NCBI GenBank assembly: GCA_003151335.1
Contig: PLXE01000117.1
Span: forward strand, 36,064-100,063
DNA from: Acidobacteriaceae bacterium
GTDB taxonomy: Bacteria > Acidobacteriota > Terriglobia > Terriglobales > Acidobacteriaceae
Length of the DNA: 64,000 nt
Reading direction: 5' to 3'
In this document: positions 51,852 through 60,046 of the stretch, in pieces
Numbering within the stretch: the stretch's first letter is position 1
How the letters are laid out: every line of letters begins with the position of its first letter
Program-made: the position numbers and the translations under genes
The notes under the pieces: model-generated
What the model was told of the DNA's origin: nothing
The model's input: the letters and a program-made list of their open reading frames with translations, nothing else
Databases searched by the model: none

Positions 51852-53246
51852 ATGGCTTACAAGAAGCGATCCAATTCCAGCACCCCGCAGAAAAAGTCGG
51901 CCAGGGTTCCTCTGGCGCCAGCGTCGAAAGCGCGGAAAGCGCCGCCACCTATCGAACAGGCCGACGGCTCGCCCAAGCCGACCAAAACATCACCGACTTC
52001 TAGGGTGGACGACGATTCCGCTTCGTCGATGCTGCGGTGCTACAACATTCCTGACTACCGCCTGGAGCATCCCGAGTTCCGCATCTTCATGTCGGGCGAA
52101 GGCTCGAGCCTGGAGTACAGCGTCGAAGGCGACCTGAGCGCCGCGGCGCCGCCGATCCGCGATTCCAAATACCTGTCGCGTGAGCAGTCGATCGCCCTCT
52201 GCCGCTGGATGCTGCTGAACCGCCGCATGGAAGTCGCCCTGGAAAATCTGTACAAGCAAGGCAAGGTGGTGGGCGGCGTTTATTTCGGACTGGGCCAGGA
52301 GGGCTGCTCCTGCGCTTCGGCACTCGCGCTCGGACCCGATGACTGGCTGGGGCCGATGATCCGCAATCAGGGCGCGATGCTGGTGCGCGGCTTCAGCGCG
52401 CGCGACATCATGCGGCAGTACATGGCCAAGGGCGACTCGCCGACGTGGGGACGCGATGCTTCCTCGCACTTCGGCGACTGGCAGCGGCGCAACGTGTGCG
52501 CGCCGATTTCGATGCTGGGTGAGTTGATCGGTGTAATGGCAGGCATCTGTCTGGGTGCGCGCTTGCAGGGCAAGAATGTCGCCGGTCTCACGTACGTCGG
52601 CGACGGCGGGCAGTCCACCGGCGTCACCTACGAGAGTCTGAACTTCGCGGCGGTGCAGAAGCTGGGATTGGTGCTGGTGGTGGAGAACAACTTGTGGGGC
52701 TACTCCACGCCCAGCGATATGCAGTTTTGCGTGAAGGACCTGGCGGAGCGGGCCATCGCGTATGGAATTCCGGGAGTGATTGTGGATGGCACCGATCCCT
52801 GCCAGGTTTACGACGCAACCTATGAGGCGTGCGAACGCGCCCATCGCGGCGAAGGCCCGACGCTAATCGAGGCCAAGATGATGCGCATGAAAGGACACGC
52901 CATCCACGACGCCGCGCAGTACGTGCCGGCCAAGCTCGTGGACTACTGGCGCAACCGCGATCCCATCGCGCGCTTCGAGAACTACCTGATAAACGTGAAG
53001 GGATGGCTCACGGCTGAGGACAACCACAAGCTGATTGCGGATGTGGAGCGCGAACTGGAGGCCGATCGCGAAGCGGCCATCGCCTCGCCCATGCCCGACC
53101 CTGAAACCGACAAGACGCACCAAGGCGTTTACTGCGATCCCTCATGTCACGAGATCAAACCAAAATATGGTCCGGTAGTTGCGAAGCCCCGCGAGCAAGG
53201 ATCAGCGGGGCCGAAGGCAGTCGAGGCGGCAGCGCATTTGAAGTGA
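51852..53246 (+). CDS. 2-oxoacid (pyruvate/branched-chain) dehydrogenase E1 component, alpha subunit
   Basis: A 464-residue protein from ATG 51852. A disordered N-terminus of about 75 residues (Lys/Pro/Ser-rich) precedes the E1-alpha fold. The thiamine-diphosphate motif is VGDGGQSTGVTYESLNFAAV followed by VLVVENNLWGYSTP. YFGLGQEGCSCASALALGPD, MLGELIGVMAGICLGA and MRMKGHAIHDAAQYVP follow. It decarboxylates the 2-oxoacid and passes the acyl group to the E2 lipoyl domain. The E1-beta and E2 genes are not in this window. Confidence 0.9.
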   Translation: MAYKKRSNSSTPQKKSARVPLAPASKARKAPPPIEQADGSPKPTKTSPTSRVDDDSASSMLRCYNIPDYRLEHPEFRIFMSGEGSSLEYSVEGDLSAAAPPIRDSKYLSREQSIALCRWMLLNRRMEVALENLYKQGKVVGGVYFGLGQEGCSCASALALGPDDWLGPMIRNQGAMLVRGFSARDIMRQYMAKGDSPTWGRDASSHFGDWQRRNVCAPISMLGELIGVMAGICLGARLQGKNVAGLTYVGDGGQSTGVTYESLNFAAVQKLGLVLVVENNLWGYSTPSDMQFCVKDLAERAIAYGIPGVIVDGTDPCQVYDATYEACERAHRGEGPTLIEAKMMRMKGHAIHDAAQYVPAKLVDYWRNRDPIARFENYLINVKGWLTAEDNHKLIADVERELEADREAAIASPMPDPETDKTHQGVYCDPSCHEIKPKYGPVVAKPREQGSAGPKAVEAAAHLK

Positions 53247-53287
53247 AACGCCATTCGGCAATCCAATGCGCGAGCACATCATTGGTC

Positions 53288-53605
53288 TTAACGATAAGCT
53301 ATCTGCTCTAAATCATTTTGTATCAGGGCACGGCTTCCCGAATAGCTCGCTAGGTAGACTTCCCGCCGGTGTCCGATCCTGACCACCGTGACAACCAATC
53401 TCTTCTGTATGACTGTGTAGATCACGCGGTAGTCACCCGCGCGTATGCGCCAAAACCCATCCTCATCTGCTAGTTTCTTGGAACCAGCAGGATACGGGTT
53501 TTCTGCCAGGGCTTCTATTGCCTTAGAGATTCGGGCTCGGTTAGAAGGGGCGATGTGTCGCAACGCTTTGAGTGCCGAAGGGCGGAACTCGACGGAATAT
53601 CCCAT
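53288..53605 (-). CDS. RelE-type toxin with a REP-derived C-terminus
   Basis: A 105-residue protein. MGYSVEFRPSALKALRHIAP, KKLADEDGFWRIRAGDYRVI and VVTVVRIGHRREVYL give the RelE fold with Arg and Lys residues needed for ribosome-dependent mRNA cleavage. The last 14 or so residues (SRALIQNDLEQIAYR) are encoded by half of a REP palindrome (53309-53336). The antitoxin is 5 bases upstream. Confidence 0.9.
   Translation of the reverse strand: MGYSVEFRPSALKALRHIAPSNRARISKAIEALAENPYPAGSKKLADEDGFWRIRAGDYRVIYTVIQKRLVVTVVRIGHRREVYLASYSGSRALIQNDLEQIAYR
53309..53336. repeat. Half-copy of the GGCACGGCTTCAGCC REP
   Basis: ATCATTTTGTATCAGGGCAC then GGCTTC matches 22555-22580 almost exactly but ends at the palindrome centre, where relE sequence begins. 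Confidence 0.7.
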
Positions 53606-53610
53606 CGCAT

Positions 53611-53862
53611 TTAGAGGTTCAGCTCTTTCTTAACCTGCGACCAGGGAATACTCTTTCCTTTTTCTTTCATTGCCTTGCGCGCCTCGGCGAGATCAATCTC
53701 ATCCTCAAGACGTTCTAACCACTTGAGGTCCTCAATGGGCACAACCGCCGCTACGGGTTTTTTTCTGCGGTGCACGATGGTGCGCTCGCCAGCATATTGG
53801 GCGCGATTGACGAGATCGGCAAATTGGGCCCGGGCGGCGCTGCTAGTGAGCTTAATGGACAT
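53611..53862 (-). CDS. Phd/YefM-family antitoxin of RelE
   Basis: An 83-residue protein from ATG 53862. SIKLTSSAARAQFADLVNRA and ERTIVHRRKKPVAAVVPIED form the Phd/YefM DNA-binding half, and an acidic/basic helical tail (EIDLAEARKAMKEKGKSIPW) binds toxin. Encoded 5 bases upstream of relE; an operator-like palindrome overlaps the upstream region. Confidence 0.9.
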   Translation of the reverse strand: MSIKLTSSAARAQFADLVNRAQYAGERTIVHRRKKPVAAVVPIEDLKWLERLEDEIDLAEARKAMKEKGKSIPWSQVKKELNL

Positions 53863-53872
53863 ATCGTACGAA

Positions 53873-53889
53873 TTGTACATTTTGTACAA
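53873..53889. promoter_or_regulatory. Candidate autoregulatory operator of the relE/phd operon
   Basis: TTGTACA-TTT-TGTACAA is a near-perfect palindrome, 11 bases before the antitoxin start. A third GTAC half-site (CGTACGA) lies between. Antitoxins of the Phd family bind such operators. Inference from position and symmetry only. Confidence 0.55.
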
Positions 53890-54066
53890 CTTACTTTCAA
53901 ATGCAATCCCTGCTCCCAAGATAACTCTGGATCAACGTAGGATTTTCTACAGCCAAGCCGTGCAGCCCTTAATTTTTGCCTGCGCCGGTTTAGGGTGTAT
54001 GGACCCCTGAGTCGCAATTTTTCCTGCTAAACTGAATCAGCAATTCTCCACCTTGCTAGTAAAATA

Positions 54067-54786
54067 ATGAGCACCCCAGTTTACAAACGCATCCTCCTCA
54101 AGATCTCCGGTGAGGCCCTGGCCGCCGGTCAGGGCTTTGGTGTGGACAATACGCGGGTCCACGAGATCGCCGCCGAAATCGCCGAGGTGCATCGCTTGGG
54201 CATCGAAATCGCGATCGTGGTCGGCGGCGGCAACTTCTTCCGCGGCGTGGCCGAGCAAGCCAAGCTCATGGACCGGGTCTCCGCCGATCACATGGGCATG
54301 TTGGCTACCGTCATCAATGCTCTTGCCCTGCAGGACGCCCTGGAGAAGCAGAACGTCTTCACCCGCGTGATGACCGCGATCGAGATGAACCAGGTGGCCG
54401 AGCCTTTCATCCGTCGCCGCGCCATCCGCCATCTGGAAAAAGGCCGCGTCGTGGTCTTCGCCGGCGGCACCGGCAACCCCTATTTTTCGACCGACACCGC
54501 TGCTTCGCTGCGTGCTATGGAGATCAAGGCAGACGCCATCCTGAAGGCCACCAAGGTTGACGGCATCTACTCCGACGATCCGGTGCTGGTGAAGGACGCC
54601 ACCATGTTCGACGAGATCACCTACATGGACGTGCTGCGGCTGGGACTGCGGGTAATGGATGCCACCGCCATCGCGCTTTGCCGCGAGAACAACCTGCCGA
54701 TCGTCATCTTCAACCTCAATCAGCGGGGCAACATTCAGCGCGTGGTGATGGGAGAGCGCGTCGGCTCGCTGGTCAATCAGGGATGA
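54067..54786 (+). CDS. pyrH: UMP kinase
   Basis: A 239-residue protein. [20 protein letters not shown] and [20 protein letters not shown] begin it. [40 protein letters not shown] and [10 protein letters not shown] are the bacterial UMP-kinase marks. It phosphorylates UMP to UDP. The frr gene follows 64 bases downstream, the usual pyrH-frr pairing; tsf and rpsB are not in the window. Confidence 0.97.
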   Translation: MSTPVYKRILLKISGEALAAGQGFGVDNTRVHEIAAEIAEVHRLGIEIAIVVGGGNFFRGVAEQAKLMDRVSADHMGMLATVINALALQDALEKQNVFTRVMTAIEMNQVAEPFIRRRAIRHLEKGRVVVFAGGTGNPYFSTDTAASLRAMEIKADAILKATKVDGIYSDDPVLVKDATMFDEITYMDVLRLGLRVMDATAIALCRENNLPIVIFNLNQRGNIQRVVMGERVGSLVNQG

Positions 54787-54850
54787 CGCCGTTGCCGCCG
54801 CGTCCATATATAATCAAACGTTTCTGACTTCATCCGGAGGCGAACCGCAT

Positions 54851-55438
54851 ATGGCCCAAGTTTCGATGGCGGCAATTCCCGCGTTGAAGGACAGCTTTGC
54901 TCAGCTCAAGGCGCGCATGGACAAGGCGGTGGAAGATTTCCGCAAGGAGATGGCTTCGACCCGCACCGGCCGCGCCTCGGTCCACATGCTGGACGGCGTC
55001 ACCGTGGATGCCTACGGATCGCAGATGCCGCTGAACCAGCTCGCCAATGTCAGCGCGCCCGAGCCGCAACTGATCACCGTGCAGTCCTGGGACGTAAGCC
55101 TGATCGGCGCCATCGAGAAGGCCATTCGCAGCGCCGACCTGGGATTGAACCCGATGAATGACGGCAAGCTGATCCGGGTGCCGGTACCGGCGCTCACTGA
55201 AGATCGCCGCAAAGAGATGGTCAAGCACCTGCACAAAGTGCTGGAAGAGCACCGCACCGCGGTGCGCAACATCCGCCGCGATGGCAATGACCTGATCAAG
55301 AAGGCGATGAAGGACAAGAAGATCACCGAGGACGAAGAACGCGGCGCGTTGGAACAGATGCAGAAGCTGACGGACGACGAAATCAAGAAAATGGAAGAAC
55401 TGTCCCAGGGCAAAGAGAAGGAAGTGATGTCGATCTAG
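54851..55438 (+). CDS. frr: Ribosome recycling factor
   Basis: A 195-residue protein from ATG 54851 (GGAGG upstream). FRKEMASTRTGRASVHMLDG, GLNPMNDGKLIRVPVPALTE, DRRKEMVKHLHKVLEEHRTA and VRNIRRDGNDLIKKAMKDKK are the RRF signature. It splits post-termination ribosomes with EF-G. The N-terminus is about 10 residues longer than usual. Confidence 0.97.
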   Translation: MAQVSMAAIPALKDSFAQLKARMDKAVEDFRKEMASTRTGRASVHMLDGVTVDAYGSQMPLNQLANVSAPEPQLITVQSWDVSLIGAIEKAIRSADLGLNPMNDGKLIRVPVPALTEDRRKEMVKHLHKVLEEHRTAVRNIRRDGNDLIKKAMKDKKITEDEERGALEQMQKLTDDEIKKMEELSQGKEKEVMSI

Positions 55439-55464
55439 TCGCTCTGACCGGGGGCGATATTCCG

Positions 55465-55977
55465 ATGCTGCTCGACCTTGGCGATCTCCGCGTTCGTCCC
55501 TGGCGCAAGGACGACCTCGACGCCCTGCTGCGCTACGCCAACAATCCCAAGATTGCGTCCAACCTGCGCGATCAGTTCCCTCACCCGTACACCCGGCGCG
55601 ATGCCAGCGACTACTTGAGCTTCGTGCGGGCGATGGACGTGCCAACTTCGTTTGCAGTAGAGCACGAACGCGAGGCGGTCGGCGGCATTGGGTTCAGGCT
55701 GGGCACCGACATTGCGCGGCTCAGCGCGGAGATGGGCTACTGGCTTGGCGAGCCCTTCTGGGGACGCGGCTGGATGACCCGCGCCGTGCAGGCGGCGTCG
55801 GAGTGGGCCTTGGACGACTACAAACTAACGCGGGTGTTCGCCATGGTGTTCTCCCACAATGTGGGATCGGTACGCGTGTTGGAAAAGGCGGGTTTTGAAC
55901 GCGAAGGGATCATGCGTCGGAGCGCCATCAAGAACGGCGTGGTCCTCGATCAGGTGCTGTACGCCAAGGTGCGGTAA
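55465..55977 (+). CDS. GNAT N-acetyltransferase (RimJ/RimL-like)
   Basis: A 170-residue protein from ATG 55465, 26 bases after frr. LRVRPWRKDDLDALLRYANN starts the acetyltransferase fold. GYWLGEPFWGRGWMTRAVQA is the acetyl-CoA-binding motif A, and FSHNVGSVRVLEKAGFEREG motif B. Similar to enzymes that acetylate ribosomal-protein N-termini, though the substrate is unknown. Confidence 0.9.
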   Translation: MLLDLGDLRVRPWRKDDLDALLRYANNPKIASNLRDQFPHPYTRRDASDYLSFVRAMDVPTSFAVEHEREAVGGIGFRLGTDIARLSAEMGYWLGEPFWGRGWMTRAVQAASEWALDDYKLTRVFAMVFSHNVGSVRVLEKAGFEREGIMRRSAIKNGVVLDQVLYAKVR

Positions 55978-55980
55978 GGC

Positions 55981-56121
55981 AGTTTCGGGTTTCAAGTTTC
56001 AAGTTTCGAGTCTCAAGATTACAACATCGGCTTTTGGCGCAAAGACCCACCGCGCGGCTAGTATCCATCTTTCTTGTTCCGTGCGGCTTTGGCTTGAAAC
56101 TTGAAACTTGAAACTTCTTCT
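55981..56121. repeat. Inverted pair of TTTCAAG heptad arrays between convergent genes
   Basis: AGTTTCG, GGTTTCA, AGTTTCA, AGTTTCG, AGTCTCA and AGATTAC (55981-56022) face three copies of TTGAAAC (56094-56114), their reverse complement. Together they could form a stem between the convergent GNAT and DinB genes. Confidence 0.75.
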
Positions 56122-56690
56122 TACTTTCTGCCCGCCGCTTCCACCGAGGTGGTTGGATCAGCCCCTTCCCAGGTCTGGTCCGAGGTTGGTCCGTACACCG
56201 AAGGCACCGGCTTGTTCAGCAGGCGCAGATACACCGTAAGTTGCGTGCGGTGATGGGCGCTGTGCAGCACGCGGCGCCAGAACACCCAGATGCGTTGACG
56301 AGTGAGTCCGAAGAAAGGCACATCCTGCATCCACCAGTCGGCGGTTTGCGCGGCGAAGAACGCGAGTCGCGGCCGCGCCAACTGCTCCTTGCGCTGAAGG
56401 TATGCGGTCAGCTCTTTTGTCTTCGGCAGCACATCGGCGGCGGGTGGTTCGGGCGTGCCCACAAATTCGCCGAAGAACCTGCGCTCGGAAAGCAGTTCGT
56501 GGTTCAGGATGTCGCCCACGGTGGACGACTTGGGATGGGGACGAAAATTCAGGTCGTCTGGCGCGAAACAGCGCCAAACCGAGATGACCTTGTCGGTCTC
56601 GCTGGCATACGTATCCAGCAGATGCTGGAAGAGTGGGTTGCTGGCGCGCGGAACATCCTGCGAAGGAATGGCAACGAAGTCGTAGTGCAT
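56121..56690 (-). CDS. DinB-family protein
   Basis: A 189-residue protein from ATG 56690. The DinB four-helix fold has one metal His in STVGDILNHELLSERRFFGE and two in RVLHSAHHRTQLTVYLRLLN. PFFGLTRQRIWVFWRRV is between. Such proteins are metal-dependent thiol or related transferases by family; the substrate is unknown. Confidence 0.87.
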   Translation of the reverse strand: MHYDFVAIPSQDVPRASNPLFQHLLDTYASETDKVISVWRCFAPDDLNFRPHPKSSTVGDILNHELLSERRFFGEFVGTPEPPAADVLPKTKELTAYLQRKEQLARPRLAFFAAQTADWWMQDVPFFGLTRQRIWVFWRRVLHSAHHRTQLTVYLRLLNKPVPSVYGPTSDQTWEGADPTTSVEAAGRK

Positions 56691-56777
56691 GGTGTCGCCT
56701 TTCTAGCGTCCGCGATTATTGCAAACACGACGAAGGGCGCGACTGGCGCGCCCTCGGAACCAACAGAAGCTGACGCC

Positions 56778-57281
56778 CTAATTGTCCTTGCACTTCTTCT
56801 TCTGCACGTACTGCTGCAGCTTGCCTTGTTTTTCCAGCGCGCTCAGATTATCGAGCAAAGGATACTTCGCCGTGGGATCGAAGCGCTGGATGGCACGGTA
56901 CGCCCGCAAGGTTCCCGCCAGGCCGGCCGCCTGGATGGTGGCCGCGTTCGTTTCCTCCGGATGCTGCAACAGGAAGGCGGCCTGCGAATAAATGACTTGC
57001 ATCCGTAACTGGTTGGAATACGTGCTGTTCACTTTGTCGAGCGACTGCAACTCTTTGCAGCAGGCATTGACGGTGACGTCAGGGACCTCCACGATCCACT
57101 CGGTCAGCCACATTCTTTTTTCGAGGCCATCTTTCGCCAGCGGATTCTCTTCCAGACTGCGCACATACTCGATGGCGCGCGCCCGTTCTTCCGGCGTGGA
57201 AGGTCCGCGCATCTTGGCGGCGGAAGGGACCGATGCCGCAGTGGTGAGGACGATCAGGACTGCCAAAATCTTGCTTACCAT
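56778..57281 (-). CDS. Exported protein of unknown function
   Basis: A 167-residue protein from ATG 57281 with GGGGAGAAGG upstream. The signal peptide is VSKILAVLIVLTTAASVPSA. The mature protein is mostly helical, with a Cys pair (NACCKELQSL), a YSNQLRMQVIYSQAAFLLQH block and a basic C-terminus (KKKCKDN). The spacing of aromatic and hydrophobic residues recalls TPR-like domains but no repeat is clear. Confidence 0.65.
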   Translation of the reverse strand: MVSKILAVLIVLTTAASVPSAAKMRGPSTPEERARAIEYVRSLEENPLAKDGLEKRMWLTEWIVEVPDVTVNACCKELQSLDKVNSTYSNQLRMQVIYSQAAFLLQHPEETNAATIQAAGLAGTLRAYRAIQRFDPTAKYPLLDNLSALEKQGKLQQYVQKKKCKDN

Positions 57282-57534
57282 AATGCCTTCTCCCCTGAAG
57301 TGCTCGGGTGGGCCAGATGGGTGTTGAGATGATACTCCGATTGGGGGTAGCGAAGGCAAGCGAGAACTGAATTGGTCAACCAGCCAGGCTGCAATTCGTC
57401 CCGCTTAACCAGCGTCTTGTCCCAGCGGCACTCGAGGTATTAGCGCAGATCCAAGTGGCTGAGCGGATACCCAATCCTGGAACCGCTCTACAGGCCGCGA
57501 AAAAACTTTGTGCCAAACCCGTCGATTGTATTTC
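57282..57534. other. Intergenic, left part, no element recognised
   Basis: No gene with support. It precedes the REP cluster; possibly decayed coding sequence, but no domain motif was recognised. Confidence 0.35.
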
Positions 57535-57721
57535 TTGGTGGAAGCCCCCGCATTTATGCGGGTGAAAGGAGCGCTTCAGCGCTCCGGAAAGAGTTCGGCT
57601 TCGATCACGCGCTTTGGCGCCGGGCATTGAAAACCCGGGGCTAAAGCCCATTTCAAAATCGGCTCCTTTTCCGCTGGACTGAAGTCCAGCTCCCCCTGCT
57701 AAAGCAGGGGGCTTCCACCAA
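57535..57721. repeat. Bacterial interspersed mosaic element (BIME) built of REP palindromes
   Basis: Outer arms TTGGTGGAAGCCCCC (57535-57549) and GGGGGCTTCCACCAA (57707-57721) are a perfect 15-base inverted repeat. Inside are several palindromes: GGAGCGCTTCAGCGCTCC, a GCGC stem, GGGCTAAAGCCC, TGGACTGAAGTCCA and CCCCTGCTAAAGCAGGGG. The loops are mostly TTCAG, TAAAG or CTGAAG. No ORF. It lies about 90 bases before the molybdopterin oxidoreductase gene. Confidence 0.85.
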
Positions 57722-57810
57722 AAGGCTCCCACAGAGTTTTTCAGCAGCCTGTTTAGTCGAGCCACGCTTGTTCCGCAGTTCGTGGCATAATCGCTCAAGC
57801 GGTTTGCCGT

Positions 57811-59919
57811 ATGAAACAAGTGGTCCACGCCGCCTGTCCCCACGATTGTCCCGACGCTTGCGCCGTGCTCATTACGGTGGAGGACGGACGCGCCACCAGG
57901 ATCCAGGGTGATCCCGAGCATCCCATCACGCGCGGTTTTCTGTGTGCGAAAGTTGCGAAATATCTTGACCGTGTCTATTCGCCGGACCGGGTCCTCTATC
58001 CCCTGCGGAGGGAGGCCCCGAAAGGCACACACGGAGAAGGCGCTTTCCGGCGCATCAGCTGGAACGAAGCCTTCGACGAGATAGCGGCCCGTCTGGGCCG
58101 CATCAGCGCGGAACACGGGCCGGAGGCAATCCTGCCGTATTCCTACGGCGGCAACATCGGCGTGCTTAGCAATGCCTCCATGGACCGGCGGTTCTTTCAT
58201 CGCCTGGGAGCGTCGCAACTGCACCGCAGCATCTGTTCGCAGACCGGCGGCGACGCCATTGTCTCGCTCTACGGACGCAAGATCGGGACCGAACCCGAAC
58301 AATTCCGTCACGCGAAGTACATCATCGCCTGGGCCGCCAACATTCACGGCAACAACGTTCACCTCTGGCCATTCATCGAGGAGGCGCGGCGCGAGGGGGC
58401 CAAGCTGGTGGTGATCGATCCCTATCGCACCCGCACCGCTGGCCTTGCCGATTGGCACATCGCGGTCAATCCCGGCACTGACGTCGCCCTCGCACTGGGC
58501 CTGATGCACGTCATCGTTCGCGAGGGCCTGCATGACCGGGATTACATCGCGCACTACGCCGAAGGTTTCGACGAGTTGGAGAAGCGGCTTCCCGCGTACA
58601 CGCCCGAACGCGTGGCGCAATGGACGGGCGTTTCCCGCAATGACATTGAGCGCCTGGCACGCGAGTACGCTACCACCCGCCCCGCGGCGATCCGCTTGAA
58701 CTACGGCATCCAGCGTTCGCAGAATGGAGGCGCTGCGGTGCGGGCAGTGTGCATGCTGCCGGTGATCACGGGATCATGGAAGGAAATTGGCGGCGGGCTG
58801 CAACTGTCCACCAGTGGCAGCTTTCAGCTCGACCGGGCCGCGATGGAGCGGCATGACCTGATGCTGAAGAGTCCGCTGGGACGCCCGGCCCGCACTGTGA
58901 ACATGGTGCAACTCGGCAAGGCGTTGACCGAACTCGACGGTCCTCCGATCAAGGCGTTGATGGTTTACAACTCAAATCCTGCGGCGGTCTGCCCCGATCA
59001 AAACCTGGTCAGGCGCGGGCTCAAGCGTCAGGACCTGTTCACGGTGGTCCACGAGCAGTTCCTCACCGACACGACCGACTTCGCCGATCTGGTTTTGCCA
59101 GCCACGACTTTCTTCGAGCACAAAGACCTGGTCCAAGCTTACGGCCACTATTATCTGCAAGTGTCGCAACCGGCGATTGAGCCGCAGGGCGAGTGCAAAT
59201 CGAACGTAGCGTTCTTTCGCGAACTTGCTGTGCGCATGGGATTCGAGGACGAATGTTTCCGCGAACCAGTTGACACCATGATCGACGCGGCTTTGCAATC
59301 GGGCGTGCCGCAACTGAAGGGGATCGACCGGCAGCGCCTGGAGAGCGACCCGTACGTTCGCTTGAACCTGCACGGGGACAACAGCGACCGTCCGTGGCTG
59401 CCGTTTGCAAACGGATTCGATACGCCAAACCGCAAGGCGCGCCTCTTCGACCCGGCATTGATCTCGCATGGCATGGACCCGGTGGCTTCGTTTGTCGCGC
59501 CGGAGGAGTCGCGTCACCGGCAAGGGACGCAGAGATTTCCGCTGGAATTGCTGGCCCGTAAGGCCGACAATTTTCTGAACTCCACGTTCGTCAACCTGCC
59601 CAGCCTGCAGAAGATGGAGCGGCAGCATGAGCTGGAGATTAGCGGTGCGGACGCGGAGCGCCGTGGCATAGCCGATGGCGACCGTGTCCGTGTGTACAAC
59701 CAACGAGGCGAGATTTTCTTGCAGGCACGGGTCGACGGCACGGTGGCCGCCGGCGTCGTCGGGGCGCAATTGGGTTGGGCGAAGTTGTCCGACGCCGGTC
59801 TCAATATTAATGTGTTGACGTCGGACCGACTCACCGACCTTGGTGGTGGTGCTACGTTCTATTCCACCTTGGTTGAGGTGGAGCGCGTTCCCGAAACTTC
59901 GCGCCCCGGCAAGGGTTAG
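57811..59919 (+). CDS. Molybdopterin-dependent oxidoreductase (formate dehydrogenase/nitrate-type)
   Basis: A 702-residue protein from ATG 57811. The 4Fe-4S site is CPHDCPDAC (residues 9-17) plus GFLCAKVAK. The molybdopterin-binding domains follow: YGGNIGVLSNASMDRRFFHR, AKYIIAWAANIHGNNVHLWP, VHEQFLTDTTDFADLVLPAT and the C-terminal DRVRVYNQRGEIFLQARVDG. There is no Tat signal at the start, so it is probably cytoplasmic. The molybdenum ligand is not certain from sequence. No partner subunit genes adjoin it. Confidence 0.9.
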   Translation: MKQVVHAACPHDCPDACAVLITVEDGRATRIQGDPEHPITRGFLCAKVAKYLDRVYSPDRVLYPLRREAPKGTHGEGAFRRISWNEAFDEIAARLGRISAEHGPEAILPYSYGGNIGVLSNASMDRRFFHRLGASQLHRSICSQTGGDAIVSLYGRKIGTEPEQFRHAKYIIAWAANIHGNNVHLWPFIEEARREGAKLVVIDPYRTRTAGLADWHIAVNPGTDVALALGLMHVIVREGLHDRDYIAHYAEGFDELEKRLPAYTPERVAQWTGVSRNDIERLAREYATTRPAAIRLNYGIQRSQNGGAAVRAVCMLPVITGSWKEIGGGLQLSTSGSFQLDRAAMERHDLMLKSPLGRPARTVNMVQLGKALTELDGPPIKALMVYNSNPAAVCPDQNLVRRGLKRQDLFTVVHEQFLTDTTDFADLVLPATTFFEHKDLVQAYGHYYLQVSQPAIEPQGECKSNVAFFRELAVRMGFEDECFREPVDTMIDAALQSGVPQLKGIDRQRLESDPYVRLNLHGDNSDRPWLPFANGFDTPNRKARLFDPALISHGMDPVASFVAPEESRHRQGTQRFPLELLARKADNFLNSTFVNLPSLQKMERQHELEISGADAERRGIADGDRVRVYNQRGEIFLQARVDGTVAAGVVGAQLGWAKLSDAGLNINVLTSDRLTDLGGGATFYSTLVEVERVPETSRPGKG

Positions 59920-60046
59920 GATTGCCATCCGTAGTGGACCAAGGGGGCGGTTGGTTTCCGAACCAGAACACCCGTACCGTATAATTGCGCTTTCATTAAA
60001 CCCGTACCGAGGTTTCGTCATTTCTTGCCATCTTCAGGTAGGACCC
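59920..60046. promoter_or_regulatory. bamA leader
   Basis: No gene. AGGTAGGA at about 60037 is a candidate ribosome site for GTG 60047. Confidence 0.35.

Noticed and set aside
57376-58620. Minus-strand frame of 414 codons opposite the molybdopterin enzyme and REP cluster
   Set aside because: It crosses the BIME palindromes and the clear plus-strand gene, and has no motif.
59840-60046. N-terminal extension of BamA
   Set aside because: The extension has no signal peptide at its start and overlaps the end of the preceding gene; GTG 60047 places the export signal at the N-terminus.
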